64,000 bases of DNA from Haemaphysalis longicornis (GCA_013339765.2 CM023449.1:116748984-116812983); one strand, 5' to 3'; shown: positions 20,505-33,475, numbered from the stretch's first letter. Notes: generated by a model not told the origin, from the sequence alone. Numbers and translations: made by a program.

Positions 20505-21315
20505 TTCGTAATACCCGGATGTACAGAACCTCTATGTAACGAATTCCTGGATTTAACGAAGTTTTTCAATCCTCCATGGCTAGCCACGTCGAAACGCATG
20601 TGTTAGCGACCTCCATGTAACAAATTCGCTACACTGATGAGCCATTGTTTCTTTCAGTTTTTCTGAAATATCAGTTGAAGAAACGCACTAGTTTAGCGAA
20701 TTTCTCCCGCACCGCAAACTACCGTGCGTTTGCACGTGTGAGTGCGGTGACAATTAGGTGCTGGGCCTGCCTGTTGGCGTGTAGTTTCTCGTCTGTACTG
20801 CTATCTGTGGTGTCGGTGCTTCTATGGTGACTTCTGCTGCAGGAAAATGAGAAGTTTTGTCTTTCCAAGACAAGCGCCCAATTTTAAGTGCTGTCTCCAC
20901 CGACGAGAAAGAAGAATGTCGCCGGCCTTTACAGTATTATAGCTAGCACATTCTCGAGAATTTTAAGTGCGGAAAAGAGCATCAAGTTGATCCTTCAAAC
21001 GCGCTAAGGTACAGAAATGTGTCAAATTTAAAACTTGTACTTAAGTTACGTTTGTGAATACGGGTGTAAGGAACTTGCTTCTTTGGAGCGCAGTGTAGTG
21101 AATAAGCTCGGGGGAAAGCAGCGGGCACAAATCACGCAATTTTTCAGAGTGAAATAAATCCTTAAAGAATGAGTTCACTGTTACTGATGTCTAGCATTTT
21201 GGTTTCGTTTCCACTCCATTCACGGGAGCCTGGAAACCTGCATGTAACGAAAACCTGCATGTAACGAACAATCGCGAACTTTTGTCAACTTTTTTCTATC
21301 CAGGTTTAACTGTAG
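20505..21315 (+). mobile_element. Deleted Tigger/pogo-type transposon (alpha)
   Basis: Same element as at 8990-9835. ATGTAACGAA motifs near both ends (20535; 21241 and 21258). The helix-turn-helix start is at 20825-20920, with a stop in place of the first Arg after RK (KTG to AAATGA). GATCCTTCAAACGCGCTAAG keeps the DPSNALR coding stretch. Confidence 0.55.
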
Positions 21316-23573
21316 TCGCAAAGCTAACCAGTGAGAAGCGCACCGACAGAACGTAACACGTGCGATCCCTTTCTTTAAAAATAATGCCCTTGCTTAGCAC
21401 TGAAACTATCCGAAAATGAATGCAGTGGTCTGGTGACCCCTCGATGCATGAAGGCAAGAAGAGATCGCATGGGTCGCGTAAAACAAAGAAACGGCACAAG
21501 CCGCAACAACAAGCAAGTAGACTGGCGCCACGAGCTCGGAATGAAAAAAAAGGGTTATCTCTCCCCGTGCGTTCCCAATAAGAACACGAAAAGAAATGAA
21601 TAAGGCTAGATGAAATTTATTATTTCAGGGCGAGGGGCAGAGACTGCCTGTATCGCGCATCACATCGAGTCCATAAAAAGGCCGTTCGAATTCCAGAATA
21701 CAACAGAATAGAGACGTTTCTGAGAGAAAACACAGTGAAGTCTTTCCACGGAATTTCGAAGCCAATCGAATCCAATGTCTCGGTTGCGAGCAGTGGGTTT
21801 TGACGTTAGATCCCAAATAAATTCGCCATAACGAATTGTCATGTTTTGCCGGGGACCGAACAGAACCGTCAGACAGCTTTTAATTGTTCATATAAGTACT
21901 GGTTACAGCATAGCTGATGTAACATCACATCAACATGTAACATTACATCATAGTCCACATCCTGTCCTCTAAACGCAGCGTTAGTCCACGGAGAAGAATA
22001 CGCGTTCCTAGAGAACATCAATTTGCGTTAAAACAAGGAAAAACCACAAATTAGCCGGGACCTGCTCACACTGAATCAATGTGGTAAAAGTGGAACTTGA
22101 TGGTGTAGCAAAAAGGCGACCCAAAACCTTTTCGCTTTGGGTCGCTTTGCCGCGTGGTCATTAGACTGAGTGCAGGTCGTGTGCTCAGCAGAAAACGCTA
22201 ACCCATTCTAAACGCAGGTTTTCAGGTTGGAAGCGGCCCGCATGCCTGACACCAATCGACGTAAAAAGCGGCAGAATAGCCAACGATAAATCTACCCGAA
22301 CCATGATTACTGGCACCCAGTCGTTTAATTGGGGCCCAAAATGTTCCGGGTGGCGTGATATACTATAACAATAGCCAGGCCGCGAATGCTATACGCGTCT
22401 CTTGCGTGATATGCATAACTGTTACTACGCTGTATTTCACTTGCGCAAAAAAAAAAAAGAAAGGATACGAAGACTGAAGCCAGTCGACGCGACACGGAGC
22501 GAACTTTCAACAAAGTCTATTAAGGAGAAAACGCGCATTGATACCGCCTACATTATCTCTTTCATACTCTCTCTCCGTCTCCTTTTTTTTGCGCAACTGA
22601 AATACAGCATGTATTGCCAACTCGAACAAACCTGCAGCATGTTACTATACGGGCTGCAAGCAAGCTGCGGGTAATTTCGCAAATAGCTCGTAATCAACAC
22701 TGCAGGTAGCGCTGGAGAGATATTTTAGCATGTATTAAGGAATAAGTGTTTCTATATAAAGGAATTGAACTTGTTTTTTAAAAATAATCGTTGTAGGGCG
22801 TGGGAAAGCAATGCATTCGCGGAAATCGGCGGGAAAAGCGCAGCGGTAAACTTCTTCTAATGTTCCTCCGGGAAACATTGTGCGTAATGTATTTTTAATA
22901 ATTTAACGCCTGAAATTAACTGTTTTGCGTTTAGAAATAAAATGCGGCCGCTTCAGTTTGGTTTACACCCCACCAGCAACACAGGAAAAACCTGAAGTGT
23001 GACTAAAAGCGCGCCAAAGTCGGAATCACAATACCCAGGAAGCTTTAGTATTACTCAACACAAGCCCTAAACTACCATCTCCTCTGATGGGTAGTGAGAG
23101 AAATAACTGTACTTTCTGTGCAAGAAATGAAGATAAGAGTTTTTTTTATGCCGAAGTGATGGTGCAAGCTTTGATGTCTGCTCCAACCCCATTAAAAGTT
23201 GGAATAGTCTACTGGAAAGCGAACGGCGCAATGTTTGTTTTAATAGAAATGAGTCCTGTACTTCAAAGATCTGGAGTTTTTTTATATGAGCTGCTTGATG
23301 CGAAATATGTTGTTTCGAATCCCTAAAATGAAACGTATAGAAACCAGCTTAACTTGGGAGAGCTGCGTAGTTGAGTAATTTCGATGTTTGTACATTCGCG
23401 CCCTTTCGAGAGAAGAGGAAGGCGTTCGTCGTTTAAAAGCCAGGGGGCGGTACGAGTCCACTGCCTCTAACTGTGCCGATGCAGTGTTGGGGGTTAGCTG
23501 GAACTTTTTTAGCGACACACACACGCACTGGGGTAGGGTTGTCCTATGACGAGTTGTCGACCGGCAAGGCCGG
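21316..23573. other. Unit spacer between Tigger and CR1-like LINE (alpha)
   Basis: Present in beta (36296-38500) and gamma (58111-60360) as well; its left part also in copy 0. I recognise no domain. A plus frame of 79 codons (23087-23326) has partly open relatives in beta and gamma, but substitutions do not favour silent sites by eye. A TGTAACATCACATCAACATG stretch (21920) and a foldback (22429-22608) are the notable structures. Confidence 0.4.
22429..22608. repeat. Foldback with 26-bp arms (alpha)
   Basis: GCTGTATTTCACTTGCGCAA followed by A's (22429-22454) returns as its reverse complement at 22583-22608 with one mismatch. About 128 bp lie between the arms. It looks like a MITE or other terminal-inverted-repeat element, but no target duplication is visible. 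Confidence 0.6.
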
Positions 23574-24422
23574 ACTTCGAAGTTTGAAGTTTGAAGTTTA
23601 TTTGTTTCTTTCTGAAGCGAAAGAGGAAACCGACACAAAAGACCACGAGGCCTGACAAGTTATCGGCTCCCTTTACAGTTTGGAAGACGTTTAGAAGCCG
23701 TAAATGAGCCGTACAGGAAATGAATAGAATACGCGCGATAACACATAATTACAAAACAGGCAGTACATCTTTACGCATGTCCTATACACAAGAAAATACC
23801 AAATAACGAACACTGCATCGCACAGAGAAAGGTTGAGAGTAGAAACTAGTGTAGTACATACATACTTCAGTACATACACGCGTAAGAGTAAAAATAAAAA
23901 AGAGCATAACAAAAGACCAAGTAACAAACACTGCAGCGCAGATGAAGGGTTGAGAATATATGAGTGTAGCCCTGTACACGCGTAAGAGAAAAATAACGAG
24001 CATAACAAAATTCCAGAAAAAAAAAATACACTGAAACACACATCCCAATACAGCGGCCTCAGAGAAGTTCTGGATTGCATTCGATCAAGTATTTCTTAAC
24101 ATATCTTTAGAAATTTCCTGGAGATGTCTCGTATTCACAATCTAGCGGAAGCAGGTTAAGAGCTGCGGGAACCTGAAACTGTATACTTTGTTTGCCATAG
24201 TTTGTGCGAATTTCGGGTACGGTCTTTTTATTCAGTACGCAGGTAGTATTAAGTTCCTCGTGCTTCATGAAGGAAAGGATTTAAGCGGCTTCGGTGTATG
24301 TACTGGAACAGACAGAAATAGTGTATTTGTTTGGATTTTAGGATTCTATACTTTTTAAATAGAGGGTGTGTGGGCAGATCAATCGTCTTGCCCTGATAGC
24401 CTTCTATTGCACGCATACCTTT

Positions 24423-25500
24423 TTACAGGAGGTGTAGCAGCTTATGATAGTTTGAACAAGTTGTAGTGCCCCAGACCAATAAACAGTATGAAAATTTGGA
24501 ATAGAAGAGGGCATAATACATTGCCAACTTCAAACATGGAGGCACTAGGTTTGCGATTGTGTATAAACACTCAAACTTGCTTATTTTCTTAATGATCTTC
24601 AATACATGAACATTCCATGACAGGTTTTCTTTGAACCAAGCGCCAAGAAAATCAATTTCTGGAACTTGTAATTTTGTGCTCCGGAAACTAACATTCATAT
24701 CTTCCTGAATATTGACGTTAATCGGTCTAAAGATAATAAAGGAAGTTCATGACAAATTTATGTTCATTTTGTTATGTTCTAGCCACACAGCTATCTTGTT
24801 TAAGTAACAGTTTACCTTCATTTCGAGTTCTGTAGCAGACGCGGCAGTAAAAATGCATTCGTATCGTCTGATAAAGTTTGGTGATTCAGGTATTTTACTT
24901 ATGTCATTTGTATATGCGGTGAATAAAAGTGGCCCCAGAAAGGAACCTTGCGGAACACCTTGGTTGATAACTAAATTACCCGAAAGAGCATCGTTAACAC
25001 ATATGTACTGGATTTGGTTGTTTAAATAGCTGACACATCAATTTCCAAGCTACACCTCGGACGCCGTACTTCTCAAGCTTTTTTTGAAGAATATCGTGCT
25101 GCACGCAAAGGCTTTGCGAAAGTCCAAAAAAAGGCCGAGAGTGTATCTGGGGCATTCATTTTTTTTTAGAATTTTGTTTTTATGGTAAGTAATTCTTGTT
25201 ATGTACTTCTCCGCTAAAGGAATCCGTACTGTGAGTTAGATATAACTTCAAATTTAATAAAAAACTCTTCGAGCCTGGCGTTTACTGCACATTCAAGCAA
25301 TTTTGATAGAATCAGTAGCACAGAAAGTGGCCTATAGTTCGTAAACTCAGTTTTATCTCCGCCCTTATATATAGGGGTTACCTGAGCTTCTTTCAGGTCA
25401 TCTGGAAATGTTCCTGTTTCAAACATAAGGTTGATAATTTAGCACAATACTTCGCGTATGGATGCAGAAATATATTTCAGTGGTATAGCTTTTATTTCGT
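24423..25500 (-). pseudogene. CR1-like reverse transcriptase relic (alpha)
   Basis: Pieces in several frames: FPDDLKEAQVTPIYKGGDKT and TNYRPLSVLLILSKLLE (25214-25426), the QYGFL step, GVPQGS-like sequence near 24940-24960, the catalytic box decayed to LSDDTNAF near 24850-24885, and FSYCLLVWGTTTCSNYHKLL near 24423-24500. The order is that of LINE reverse transcriptases. Confidence 0.7.
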
Positions 25501-25982
25501 CATGTCCCGGGGACACGTTATTTCTTATATAGGTTATCATCACATCAACTTCCTGGGGAGTGGTTGGTGCAAACGTTATAGAATTTACCAAGGGGTCAAT
25601 AAGATTACAAGGGTCAATATCTGAGCAGCTAGGGCATAGAAGTTTCTACACTACCTGCAGATACAAAATACTCATTCATAACGTCCGGCAACACGGAGCC
25701 AGTTAGTGTACCACTAGGGGTTTCTATTTCAAATGGATTACGAGAGTACGTCTTGTCACTTAATTTACTAATTTACATCCATATTTTCCTGGAATCACTG
25801 TAATGTTAGAAAATAGCTGGATATAGTAATTATTTCGAGCTGTCTTCAGGCCTTTGTTTACCCTATAACTATATTTTTTGAAATCTGCAAACAAGTTAAC
25901 ATCGCGTGTTCTGAGGAAATCATGAATTATTTTGTTTTTGTGTTTGATTCTCTGGAGAAGTTTTCTATTCATCTAAGGCTTT

Positions 25983-26913
25983 CTAAACGTTTTTGTTGGA
26001 TTTTTTTAATAAGTGAAAAGCAGCATTGTAGCATGCACTAAACATATAAAAAAATTGGTAATAGGCCTCATTCACATCAGATATTCCGTATATACTATCC
26101 CACCTTATTTCACCAACGAACTCTTTAAATTCATTGAGTGTAAGTTCATTAATATTTAGGTACCTGTATGAGTATTTGCGCTGCACAGATTTCTTTGAGA
26201 CGGAAAGGAAAGAAAGAATTGGTAAAGGATCACTTAAATCGAAGCACAGTGGACCACATTCAATATTATCGGACAAGATGTTGGTTACGCAGATGTCTAT
26301 CAGGGTGGCCGAGTTCACGGTTATCCTTGCAGGAAGAGAATTGAGGTTAGAGCAGCCATAACACAGTACAAGGCTATTGAAGTTGGTTGCATCAGGATTG
26401 TGAACCACGAGGTTGGTATTGATGTCCCCCATAATAACAAAGTGTTGTTTGCGGGAAAATTATGGGCCGAAACATGTCTGTAAAAATTAAAAAAAGTACG
26501 ATTTTTAAGAGTAGAAGGCCTGTATACTAGAACTACAACAATATTAGAAAGCGACACAGCAAGACATTCAATGTTCTGGTCAATGACAGGAAATTCATCC
26601 AATACTGTATGATCATAACAATGTTTCACACACACAGCAAGCACCCCGACCTTGCCATGTGACCTGATACGACCATCGATTTTGTATTTGCCTATATGAT
26701 GGTTATTCCCATGAATTTTCAGCCAAGTCTGAGAAAACAAGAGAACATCAAATTCTGTTTTAGAGACGCAAGCAGTGCGTCTAGGCATTCACCCTTATTT
26801 TTCATGCTGCGCATATTAAAATGCATTGCGATGAATTTAGTTTGTTTTGTCCCAAACCTAACCGAATGCGCGAGGATTGTAGAGACATGTACTAGATTCC
26901 ATTTCTGAAACAC
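25983..26913 (-). pseudogene. CR1-like endonuclease relic (alpha)
   Basis: Minus frames contain MHFNMRSMKNKGECLDALL, FDVLLFSQTWL (catalytic Glu of SETWL changed to Gln), LVYRPST, MGDINTNLVV and ITVNSATLIDICVTN. The SDH box is SDPLPIL here (His to Pro); in beta SDHLPIL is intact. Apurinic-type LINE endonuclease, inactive by residue changes and frame breaks. Confidence 0.7.
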
Positions 26914-27020
26914 CGACAGAACTGGGCGTACGTAAATCGTGTTCTTTTACGTCATGTTGTTGAGGTCATCATGGTCAAGATTCTCTATAACATCTTGGTT
27001 TTCCTCCTTGCGCGCGAAGA

Positions 27021-27626
27021 TTATGCCTCCGCTGGTTCAAGCGAACTTCCACGTGACCCGTTTTTTCGAGCAATTGTGGCCCCCAGCAGTTGTTTGGTTG
27101 TCGGAGTGAGATGCTCTTTCACGTAGACTGGGCCTTGATCCGAGTAACCCAGTGATTCGTTCGACACCTTCTCGTTCCTTGCCTTAGCAAGGAATGCATG
27201 CCGCTTATCACGCCGCATGAAATGAACAATATTGTTCGTAATGTTCACTTTCCGCGTTGGCGTTCTATGGCAAGTGTCGATGTCTGAGTCCCAGATGGGT
27301 TCGTGGATAGCTTCTCCGATTTCCTTTAGAACCTGAGCTGGCGCATCACCAGACTTCACGCCCTTTATATCTAGGTTGTTAAGCCTACTGTACTGCTCAA
27401 GATCTTCGATCCTTGGTACTAGGCGGTTGTTCTCGCTACTCAGGCTTTCTCTCAATTTTATCAGGTCACTGATTTCTTTCCGGAGAGCCTCAACGTCCGA
27501 GCCAATAGCCTTCGTCTCGTCGCAAGTGTCCCTGCAGAACTTGAGACAATCATTTACACTGCGTAGCTCTGTTCTTATTTCATTCTTCAAGTCATCAGTA
27601 ATTTTTCGATATCCTTATCGTTAGAC
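27021..27626 (-). pseudogene. CR1-like LINE ORF1 (FP-type) relic (alpha)
   Basis: 189 codons open from an internal Met. A coiled-coil region (VEALRKEISDLIKLRESLSS and following) leads to EQYSRLNNLDIKGV, IDTCHRTPTRKV, FMRRDKRHAFLAKAR and GPVYVKEHLTPTTKQLL. This is the FP/L1-like RNA-binding ORF1 layout seen in CR1 and Jockey LINEs. A stop near 27592 separates it from the upstream start near 27626 (MSNDKD). ORF1 proteins form trimers on LINE RNA. Confidence 0.65.
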
Positions 27627-28915
27627 ATGACTGGGCAAGCAAGTGGCAGACCTGGTTGGGCAGCAGTGCACAGCAGGGCAGTAATTAGTGTAAAATGTGA
27701 GTATACTAGCCAACCAGCCAAAAGCGCAGTACGTAAGCGACACGCTGTGCGCCGCTGCCAAACTGGCGCCGAGCAGGCGATGCGTGTACTTTTCTAGGCC
27801 GGCCAATGCCAGCAGATTTCTCTGATGCGCAGTGGGTACGGGCAAGCACTGGTCGGCAGCACGAACCCGTTCCCTAGGGCGGATTTTTCTCACAGAATGA
27901 ATGCGTCAGCGACGAAGCGCAGACGAGCAAGCAGTGGACGTCGGAGGCTTGTCGTAGCATGGGAGGGACGAGCTGTAAGACACGCATACCCTGCTGAGAG
28001 CTTGCACTTGTAGCCACTTCGTGGAGTTGACCGCCTCAGGAACACAAAACTCCGCTTCTAGGCCAGGAAACTTCGCCGCAGACAACGGGCATGCGGTTAG
28101 CCACGCAGGAAACGTAAAAGTACAAGCTTCACCAGGCCTAGCGGTAGCGCAAACCTGTGCTGGCCACTCTGGTTTTCAAGATGGCTGCGTCCATGAGAAA
28201 AAATTATTGGTAGGTTTTTGGACTTTTAAATGAATTCCTGGTCGATTTGGATGCGCTTTTTTGCATTTTTTGAGTTCTTTTTGAGTTCCGATGCCGATAG
28301 CCTTTTTGCCGAAATCTTTTGTTGTTCTACTGAAACCCGAAAAGTTTGCTCTGTCTGTCGGTTCGCTCTATTAACCACCAGGCAAAAACAGTAAAAAGCC
28401 TGGAGGAAACGGAAGAGAATTCCCAAACCAGATGTTTTGTAAGCAAAACCTTTCCAAAACACTAAACACGGCACAATACTTCATACTCGCCAACATAATT
28501 GAGCAAAAAACAAAACAACAGGCATACCATGAATACGTAACTGGTACCATTAGGTGTACCTTTCATTGAGAATATATTCGCGCGTGATTTTTGCGATATT
28601 AAATAAGAAATACAGCCGGAAACAATATATTGACCACAAAAATACAGAAAAGAGCCCACGCCCTAGCCTGCACCTCGTGGTGGCATTGCGAGTTCAAACG
28701 CAACGAAAGTTTGCCGTAGATGGCGCGTGAGCAGTGGAGCGCGGGAAAATTTAACTGTCTTGAGCAAAACTCTACTGTGTTTATCGTGGGAGGAGCGAGA
28801 CGGCAGGGAAAGAGCATGAGAAGTGGGTGGCGAGAGAAGGGAGGTATTTACGTGGCATTACGATGTATTTACGAATGAATGGAGAGAAAAAATGTAAGCT
28901 AAAACGTCGTTAGAG

Positions 28916-29221
28916 ATGTACAGGGGTGGGAAATTGAACATCAGAAAGGAAAATTTCTACGATAATTCCCAGGGCAGTGCTTTGCTTTCTGAGGCTGGAG
29001 CAGGCTGCTTGCGAACTAAGAGCTTTGTGGGGAAGTATTGGCAGAATGATGGGGTGTGCGTGGTCTGCGGAAAAGAAAAAGAAACTATGCGGCACGTAGT
29101 GTTAGAATGCCGGGGTATCCATCCAAATCTACACGAGGGAAATATTCGGCTTCCAGAAGCCCAGGATTTAAGGGTAGCACAGAGGAAGTTAACTTCAAGG
29201 CTGTCGAGGCGACGAAAATAA
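28916..29221 (+). pseudogene. LINE C-terminal zinc-knuckle relic (beta)
   Basis: Same relic as in alpha. CVVCGKEKETMRHVVLEC keeps the metal ligands with one Leu-to-Arg change. The frame stops after SRRRK. Confidence 0.55.
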
Positions 29222-29262
29222 GATTGGAATGGTCAGAACCCCACGAAAAGACGTAATCCTTT

Positions 29263-29460
29263 TTGAGAAGGTCGGTGAGAGGGCGGGAAATATCAGCGAA
29301 GCCTCGGATAAAGTGACGGAAATAGGAGCACAGGCCCACAAAACTTCGAACGTCTTTGAATGACCGGGGCAAAGGAAAATCTCTAACCGCCTTGATCATG
29401 TCTGGGTCAGGCTGCACTCCATTACCGTCGACAAGGTGGCCCCCGTGAGCGTATGACCTG
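29263..29460 (-). pseudogene. Gypsy RT-to-RNase H connection fragment (beta)
   Basis: Same fragment as at 12205-12400, with FVGLCSYFRHFIRGFADISR, which is closer to the family consensus than the alpha copy. Confidence 0.65.
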
Positions 29461-29746
29461 AGCCCGGTGTCCCCAGCCCGTGATCCACCGAGACCATCCG
29501 ACCTGAATTGTCGCGACCCGGCCACAAGCAGATGACGTTCCTCTGCCAAGTTCTCCGGTGTGATTCCAAGGGATTTGACGTTCCTTCGTGGCATCGACGG
29601 GCATCGCTGTTCTGGGGCCCATCTTCACCATTCCATCATCGTCACCAGTGGCGCTAAGGACTTTATGTTTATATTCATTTCATCTTCACCACACTCGTTT
29701 GTTGACTGTGACATCGACCGGGACAGTCGCCTTCGCCGTGGGGAAG

Positions 29747-30249
29747 TGTAACGAGAAGAGAGAGAGAAAATATTTTTATTTCTCCAGCAGAGGCTGATGT
29801 GTGGGCGTTGCCCTGTGGAAGGCGTCCCTAGTCCGGGATGCCTTGACTTCGGCTGCCCGTCCGTGCTCGGGTCACCAACTTAAGCTGGATATCCGGGTCC
29901 GGGCTGGCCAGGGAAGCCCTCCACTGCTCGAAGGTTGGGTTGGAAAGGGGGGGCAAGTCTGGAGTTCGTTGGCACTCCCACAGTATATGGTAGAGGGTGC
30001 CAGGATGGGGACAGTGAGCACAGAGGGAAGAGTGTTGGGTGGGGAAGATGAGGAGGAGGCGTGTGGGATGTGGAATTGGACACGGCAGGGTAGCGCTATG
30101 GCCATCGTCCGCCGACTAAGACGAAGACGGTTGGCGCGGGCCATTGCTCGAGCTATAATGGCGGAATTGTAAATAGGTTGCATCTCTTGTAAATAGATCG
30201 CTTCAGCACCAACCATGGTTCGTTTCATCCTTTCTGCCGCCACGCAACA
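29747..30249 (+). repeat. LTR 'a' of beta, split by a LINE tail
   Basis: Same LTR as 12689-12879, interrupted after GAGAAGAG by a 311-bp LINE 3' end (29761-30071). The primer-binding-like TTGGTGGAGCTGCTG follows at 30253. Confidence 0.55.
29761..30071 (-). mobile_element. R1/I-type LINE 3' end, beta only
   Basis: Absent from alpha and gamma at the same place. It begins AGAGAGAAAATATTTTTATTTC, which on the minus strand is AATAAAAATATTTTCTCTCT, a LINE 3' end. Upstream on that strand LCAHCPHPGTLYHILWECQ gives a C-x2-C-x7-H-x4-C knuckle typical of R1/I-type ORF2 C-termini. It is a 5'-truncated insertion; the target duplication is not clear. Confidence 0.7.
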
Positions 30250-30680
30250 TTTTTGGTGGAGCTGCTGTGTCTCGATCCCCAATGCGGTCTCAGCCTCGCC
30301 CGGTCGTCTCCCGAAGCTATTGCTACAAGCCTCTTGGATCCCGCCGGCCCGCCCTAGCCCCGGTGAGCCATGGACATGACCATCCCCAGCCCCGCTTCCC
30401 TAGCCAATGACCCGCCGCGACCTTCCGACGTGTCCAGCCGCGACCCAACGGTACGACAACGCCGATCCCCTGCCCAGTTCTCCGGCGGAGCTCCAAGGGC
30501 TTTGGCCGCTGCTTCGCTCCATCGGCGGGAAACGCTGTTCAGGGGCCGCAGCTCATCGAACTATCGTAATCCGTGGCGGTCAGAACATTTCCCTTCTCTT
30601 GTCCTCTCATTCGCATCTTCACCGCACCAGAACATTTATTGTGATCTCGACCGTGAAGGTCGCCTTCGACGCGGGGGCTA

Positions 30681-30897
30681 TGTCACGATGTGACGAAGAA
30701 GGGCGCGGTAGGGTATGCGCCGCTGTGGGCCCGATGAAGAACGATGGAGAAGAGCTGTGTCTGGGGCGTGCTGCCTGGGCGAACGCTGTGTAACAGCTGC
30801 CTTGTAAATAATGTAAATAGGTTATCTCGTACTGTAAATAGGTTGCGTCGTCATCCTCCATGGTTCGCCGCATTCCTTCTGCCGCCGCGTAGTAACA
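30681..30897 (+). repeat. LTR 'b' (beta)
   Basis: Uninterrupted homologue of 13310-13517. It shows the empty target of Gypsy-B: GCTGCCTTGTAAATAATG at about 30796. Confidence 0.55.
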
Positions 30898-32135
30898 ATA
30901 TAGTAAAAATCTATGCGCCAACAGCTAGCTATGATGATCAAGCCACAGAAAGTTTGTACGAGGACGTCGAAGCAGCAAAGACGAAGATAATGAACACATT
31001 CTTCTACAAACGAAGGAGTAGGAAATAGACATTGAAAAGCCCCAACGGGTCAACAAAAAATGAAATTGACTTCATTTTAAGTGACAACAGGATCTAGGGG
31101 TGCCAGGAAAACTTCAGTGGCACAGATCAGAGGATGATTAGGCGTAAGGTAAGGCGAACTTGAAATCAGAAGGAAACTTGTTAAAAGTAAAAAAAAAAAA
31201 CAGCATGGCATCAGTCAGAGCCACGGCGGAGTAATTTAAAATAACCTAACAAATTCGCGCTCCTAAAGAGTAAAATGACTATGTAGGGAGGTGTGGCTGC
31301 CCCCTGAAGCAGAGAACGAAAGCTAGGCGGCCCGGCGCTAAGCTCCGGAGCCTAGAGATAAGCGAGTGTCCGGCCCTACGGCGTGGGCCTCGCTGTGCCT
31401 GCAGAGCTGGCGACGTCCCGGCGCTGCTGCACGGACGTCGCCCTCTGGTGAATGTCGCCTTCCTTAGTGCACCCTAACTGCAGCATGTCTTGTATTTTTC
31501 TAATTCCGACGTCCTCTTACTCCTCTTCCACATACTACCCACGCTCTTCCCTTCGGGCACATACCCCGGGGCGGGTGATTGTCCTGGTCTTTTCGTTAAC
31601 CTCTTCGCCCTCGTCACAGTTTCTTGCGTGCATTTAACTACAAAACTAGAAGACTCCGAAAAAGCGTTTGAGTCAGTCAACACCGCTGCTGTGCTTGAAG
31701 CATTGAAAGACCAGGGAATGGAGGAGACCTACATGAAACTCGTAGATGACATATATAAGGGTAGAACGAGTAGGATAAATACTTTGCAAGAAAAGCGAAA
31801 AGTTCCCGATCAGTAAGAATGTACGACAGGGAGATACCACCTCGCCAAAACTGTTCACAGCTGGTCTGGAGGGGATATATAGGAGCTTGAGTGGAACAAG
31901 GTAGGATTACGAACAAACGGATTCTTGAGAAATTTGATGTTTGCAGAAAACATAGTTTTGATCAATGAATAAGCAGAGCAGCTTGAAAAAATGCTCGAGG
32001 AACTAAAATCAGAAAGCATGGCTGTCGGACTAAACATTAGTTCTTAGTAAATTTAAAGTAATTATAAATAAACATGCGGAAAGCGCTCTTTTGCGCTTCG
32101 GAAACACAACATAAGAACTAATGAAAGAATGTAAC
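30898..32135 (+). pseudogene. RTE-like LINE relic, 5' part (beta)
   Basis: Same order as alpha without the insert: YAPTASYDDQATESLYEDVE at 30920, then the non-coding block, then EKAFESVNTAAVLEALKDQG from about 31660. It breaks off at Gypsy-A (32136). The C-terminal part resumes at 34758. Confidence 0.65.
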
Positions 32136-32639
32136 CGTTCGGAACCCACGAGAGAGACGACCGACCCGTTCAGCAGCAAGAATGGAACTCTTTATCCCGA
32201 CAGCCTCGGAGCACGCGCTCCACGTCAGGCACTTTCGCGCGCTCGCTCACACGTGTCAGAGTGGCCAGCCGCCCATAAGTCTCCCCTCTTAGACTATGAC
32301 AAAGGGGTACACTCGAACGCTATAAGGTCAGTCTTTGCGGGGGCCGGACCACTCGGCCAGATCTCGTGCGATAGCTGCCTTGAGACCGCGCCGAATCCGG
32401 AATAGAAACTGTCCCAGAAGTTGGCGAAGTTGGCGATCTCCCCGTACTCTCTTCTTTCTCGTGCCCAGTCCACTCTTCTGCCTCGTGTGACGCCGAGTCC
32501 TTCGTCGTGTCGGGCTGGAACCGTACCAAGTGGGGGCGGTTTCTTTGCACCACGGCCCTTGGTGTTTCGACCACGAATGAGCGAGGCCTTTGAGCTGGGC
32601 TGAAAGGAGTGTCGCCGGGCATTTTAGATACTTCACCCA

Positions 32640-33475
32640 TACACGGTCACCCGCTGTTAAAGGCGGCAACGGACTAGCGCGGTGTCAGAGTTGAACGCCT
32701 TGGATTGTTGGGCTTTATAAGCAGCATCCCTATCCTTGAACTCCCGATGACTTGGGGTATGTGGACTCAGGCGTCGTGGAAGACTCGGAAGTCGCGTCTG
32801 AAGATTGCGTCACATCAGAAGCTGGGCTGGGGAATATTCGGATGGTCCCGGTGTATCACGATAGGATAGGAGTGCCATGTACGGGTCATGGCTTTTTTCC
32901 AGAAGGTTCTTTACCATCCGTACCATGCGTTCCGCCTCGCCATTGCTTTGCGAGTACCGCGGGCTGCTGGTTTCATGGCGAAAACTCTACGTCTGAGCAA
33001 ATTTGGCAAACTCGTTTGATGAAAATTGGGGTCCATTGTCCGTCCGAACGACATCAGGAATCCCGTGCCGCGCGAAGCAACTCTTTACCGCGTTTATCAC
33101 TGCTACGGTAGTCGTGGAAGTGAGGGACACTACTTTGGGAAACCGTGAGTAGTAATCTACGACGACAAGGTGTTCACGGCTTTTGCAGTGGAATAGGTCA
33201 ATCGCAAGATGTTGCCCCGGATGATCCGGTGTCGCTGTAGGCGGCATGAGTGGTTCGGGGTTCACCACTCTGTTGGTTGGGCACTGTTCGCAGCTTGTAA
33301 CCATGTGTTCAATGTGCATGTTGCACCCAGGCCACCAGACACTTTCTCTTGCTCGTTCCTTGCACCGGCGAAGTCCTTGACGTCCGTCATGAAGGAGGGC
33401 CAGCAAATTGGCTCGCAACGCCCGAGGGGTAATTAGGCGGCGGTCCAAGAGTATAATTCCATTGAAAGTGCTCAA
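32640..33475 (-). pseudogene. Gypsy-A integrase (beta)
   Basis: HDGRQGLRRCKERARESVWW has lost the second zinc-ligand His (HDGHQG in alpha). The catalytic core keeps AIDLFH and RTDNGPQFSS, then a frame break near 32990 precedes NGEAERM. Otherwise as in alpha. Confidence 0.7.

Larger units (their letters stand above)
10648..27683. repeat. Array unit alpha
   Basis: First complete unit. Private features are a nuclease-bearing insert (14262-14950) and a short retroposon tail in Gypsy-A (16742-16850). It shares with gamma, not with beta, a gag-LTR insert (17488-18690). Confidence 0.88.
23574..27686 (-). mobile_element. CR1/Jockey-like LINE (alpha)
   Basis: Reads right to left: ORF1 (27021-27626), endonuclease (25983-26913), reverse transcriptase (24423-25500), then a 3' region ending in repeats of GAAGTTT on the plus strand, that is (AAACTTC)n on the minus strand. 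Short 3' repeats instead of poly(A) fit the CR1 group. Frameshifts and stops break all domains. Its 5' leader continues across the unit boundary into beta. Homologues: 38501-42581 and 60361-63165. Confidence 0.75.

Noticed and set aside
23087..23326. Possible conserved small gene present in all units
   Set aside because: The beta copy is in a different frame at its start and the gamma copy has an internal stop; conservation is explained by recent duplication.
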